Of a stretch of DNA of 64,000 nt, positions 62,407 through 64,000 are shown piece after piece. The translations under genes were made by a program, and so were the position numbers. The notes under the pieces are model-generated. The model did not search any database. It worked only from the letters and a program-made list of their open reading frames with translations, and had not been told where the DNA came from. Source of the DNA: Caprimulgus europaeus (taxonomy: Eukaryota; Chordata; Aves; Caprimulgiformes; Caprimulgidae); contig OU015528.1 of assembly GCA_907165065.1 (NCBI GenBank), forward strand, positions 32,448,515 to 32,512,514, written 5' to 3'. Position 1 is the first letter of the stretch; every line of letters starts with the position of its first letter.

Positions 62407-63161
62407 TAATTTTCTCCAAACTTCAAATGCCCTTGGCTTTGCTCAAGCAGAATGGGAAATTTTTCTGAAAACGCCCCAACTTTTCATAGAGCAAAAAACC
62501 CACTCCCATTTCCACAATGACATCAAAGTTACCCTAAAATGCCAGAAATAACCTGAAACCAAGAAGCGGCATAGCCACCCCGTTGCCATCCATGTTGCAG
62601 CTCTCCTCCGTACAGGGGTGGAAGGCGAGATCAGAGGAACCACTCAGTAGTGGAGGTGATCCCTGGTACCCACCCAAGAAACTCCAAATTGATGACTGGC
62701 TTAGGCTGCCCTTCCCCAGCCGCCACCACTGCAGTTGTCCGCCAGCTTGGGATTCACATCTGCAAGCCCTTGCGGGCCAGTGTCGTATGTGAAACACTCT
62801 TTCCCCTGCTACAGGTAGAAAAACAGTTTGCCTTTTCCACTGACATTGTGTGGTTTCTCATTCACAAAAAAAAAATTTCCTCACATCTAGGAGGCTCAAT
62901 TGTAAATAGTCTTATCAAGTGACTAATTTACCACGCCTGTGGTTTATCTCTGTAAGCTTTCTTCATCACGTGGAAAGTGCAACTGGTTATTCCCTAATCG
63001 TTATAAAGGAACAGAGAAAACGTTTACACTAACATGACAAAATTTGTCTACAAGACGTCAGCGGGTTCTTCATTCGTTGTTAGGGACAGTGAGCTGGCCT
63101 GGCACAAACCACTTCTTTCATGTGTGGAGGGAGAAAACAGAAAATAATTGATGATGTTTTA
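62407..63161. other. spacer between CR1 and terminal LTR
   Basis: Moderately GC-rich unique sequence (especially 62540-62780) with open frames on both strands of 70-90 codons but no recognisable domain. I see no transposon signature. Confidence 0.45.
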
Positions 63162-64000
63162 TGTGGTGGGTTGACCCTGGCTAGAGGCCAGATGCCCACC
63201 AAAGCCCACTCTATCACTCCTCCTCCTCAACTGGGCTGGGGGAGAAAAATATAATGAAAAGTTTGTGGGTGGAGATAAGGACAGAGAGAGATCACTCACC
63301 AGTTACTGGCACAGGCAAAACAGACTCAGCTTGGGGGAAAAAACAAATTTACCTTATTACCAATCAAAATTAGAGGATAGTGAGAAGTAAAATGAAATCT
63401 TAAAACACCGCCCCCATCCCTCCCTTCTTCCCGGGCTTAATCTCCTTCCTGATTTTCCATCTCCTCCCCCCAGTGGCACAAGGGGGCAGGGGACGGGGGT
63501 TGAAGGTCAGTCCATCACACGTTGTTTCTGCAGCTTCTTCCTCCTCATGGGGAGGACTCCTTCCCCCACACCAGCGTGGGGTACCTCTCAGGGGAGACAG
63601 TCCTCCACGAAGTTCTCCAATGTGAGTCCTTCCCATGACTGACAGCTCTTCACGAACTGCTTTAGCATGGGTCCATTCCATGGTGTGCAGTCCTTCAGGA
63701 AGGGACTGCTCCAGCGCGGATCCCCCACGGGGTCACAAGTCCTGCCAGCAAACCTGCTCCGGCGTGGGCTCCTCTCTCCACGGGCTACAGGTCCTGACAG
63801 GAACCTGCTCCAGCGCGGGCTTCCCGCGGGGTCACAGCCCCCTTCGGGCATCCACCTGCTCCGGCATGGGGTCCTCCACAGGCTACAGGTGGTCATCTGC
63901 TCCACCATGGACCTCCATGGGCTGCAGGGGGACAGCCTGCCTCACCATGGTCTTCACCACAGGCTGCAGGGGAATCTCTGCTCCGGCACCTGAAGCACCT
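63162..64000 (+). mobile_element. endogenous retrovirus LTR, cut by window edge
   Basis: Begins TGTGGTGGGTTGACCCTGGC, the start (or, inverted, the end) of a widespread avian LTR family, followed by AGGCCAGATGCCCACCAAAG. It shares a general plan with the three shorter LTRs of this window (a CTCTATCACTCCTCC-like block, then GGGTGGAGATAAGGACAGAG, then an AT-rich block) but is a distinct family. It continues past the right edge, so the far end, target-site duplication and any internal retroviral genes cannot be seen. The open frames within it come from its GC-rich minisatellite. Confidence 0.8.
63650..63985 (+). repeat. degenerate minisatellite inside the LTR
   Basis: Seven or eight diverged units, each beginning close to CTGCTCCRGCRTGGG and usually containing GGGCTRCAGG. 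The first four are about 50 bp and the later ones about 41 bp. They are part of the LTR family rather than a separate insertion. Confidence 0.75.

Noticed and set aside
63400-63993. Open frames of 93-108 codons near the right edge
   Set aside because: They arise from the GC-rich LTR and its minisatellite on both strands; such LTR pieces are often mis-annotated as bird proteins.

Overview
This window is vertebrate nuclear DNA, almost certainly from a bird. The evidence is many 5'-truncated CR1 LINE copies with the avian 3' end (repeats of ATTCTATG), solo retroviral LTRs of avian type, compact introns, and one complete gene: interferon gamma (IFNG) on the minus strand. The predicted IFNG protein resembles galliform and duck IFN-gamma but differs from chicken as I remember it, so the species is probably not chicken. 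I cannot name the species.

Layout. 1-13.4 kb: gene-free, AT-rich DNA with small simple repeats. 13.4-17.9 kb: transposon cluster, with one solo LTR in unique DNA, a second solo LTR nested inside a CR1 copy, and a fragment of a second CR1 in opposite orientation. 21-26 kb: three more CR1 copies, one with a 186-codon open piece of reverse transcriptase. 30.6-31.2 kb: third solo LTR of the same family. 32.1 kb: about 53 units of GAAA. 41.2 kb: long CTCCT pentamer array, followed by a CR1. 43.0-47.4 kb: IFNG. 48.9-49.2 kb: two CR1 3' ends meeting tail to tail. 49-57.9 kb: no recognised gene. 58.0-62.4 kb: CR1 copies of several ages, including a closely matching inverted pair. 63.2 kb to the end: a different LTR family, cut by the window edge and carrying an internal degenerate minisatellite.

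IFNG is the only protein-coding gene I can support. All four exons can be delimited to the base: 123, 69, 180 and 126 bp, all introns phase 0, 165 residues plus stop. It has a TATA box about 140 bp upstream of the start codon and AU-rich destabilising elements in the 3' UTR. In tetrapods IL26, IL22 and MDM1 lie upstream of IFNG and DYRK2 downstream; none was recognised here, so the rest of the window is probably intergenic DNA of this cytokine locus. Regulatory elements may be present but cannot be seen without alignments. I found no RNA gene, CRISPR array or new multi-gene system. The most informative features beyond IFNG are the nested insertions with readable target-site duplications, an apparent microsatellite birth inside one LTR copy, and two long homopurine/homopyrimidine arrays.
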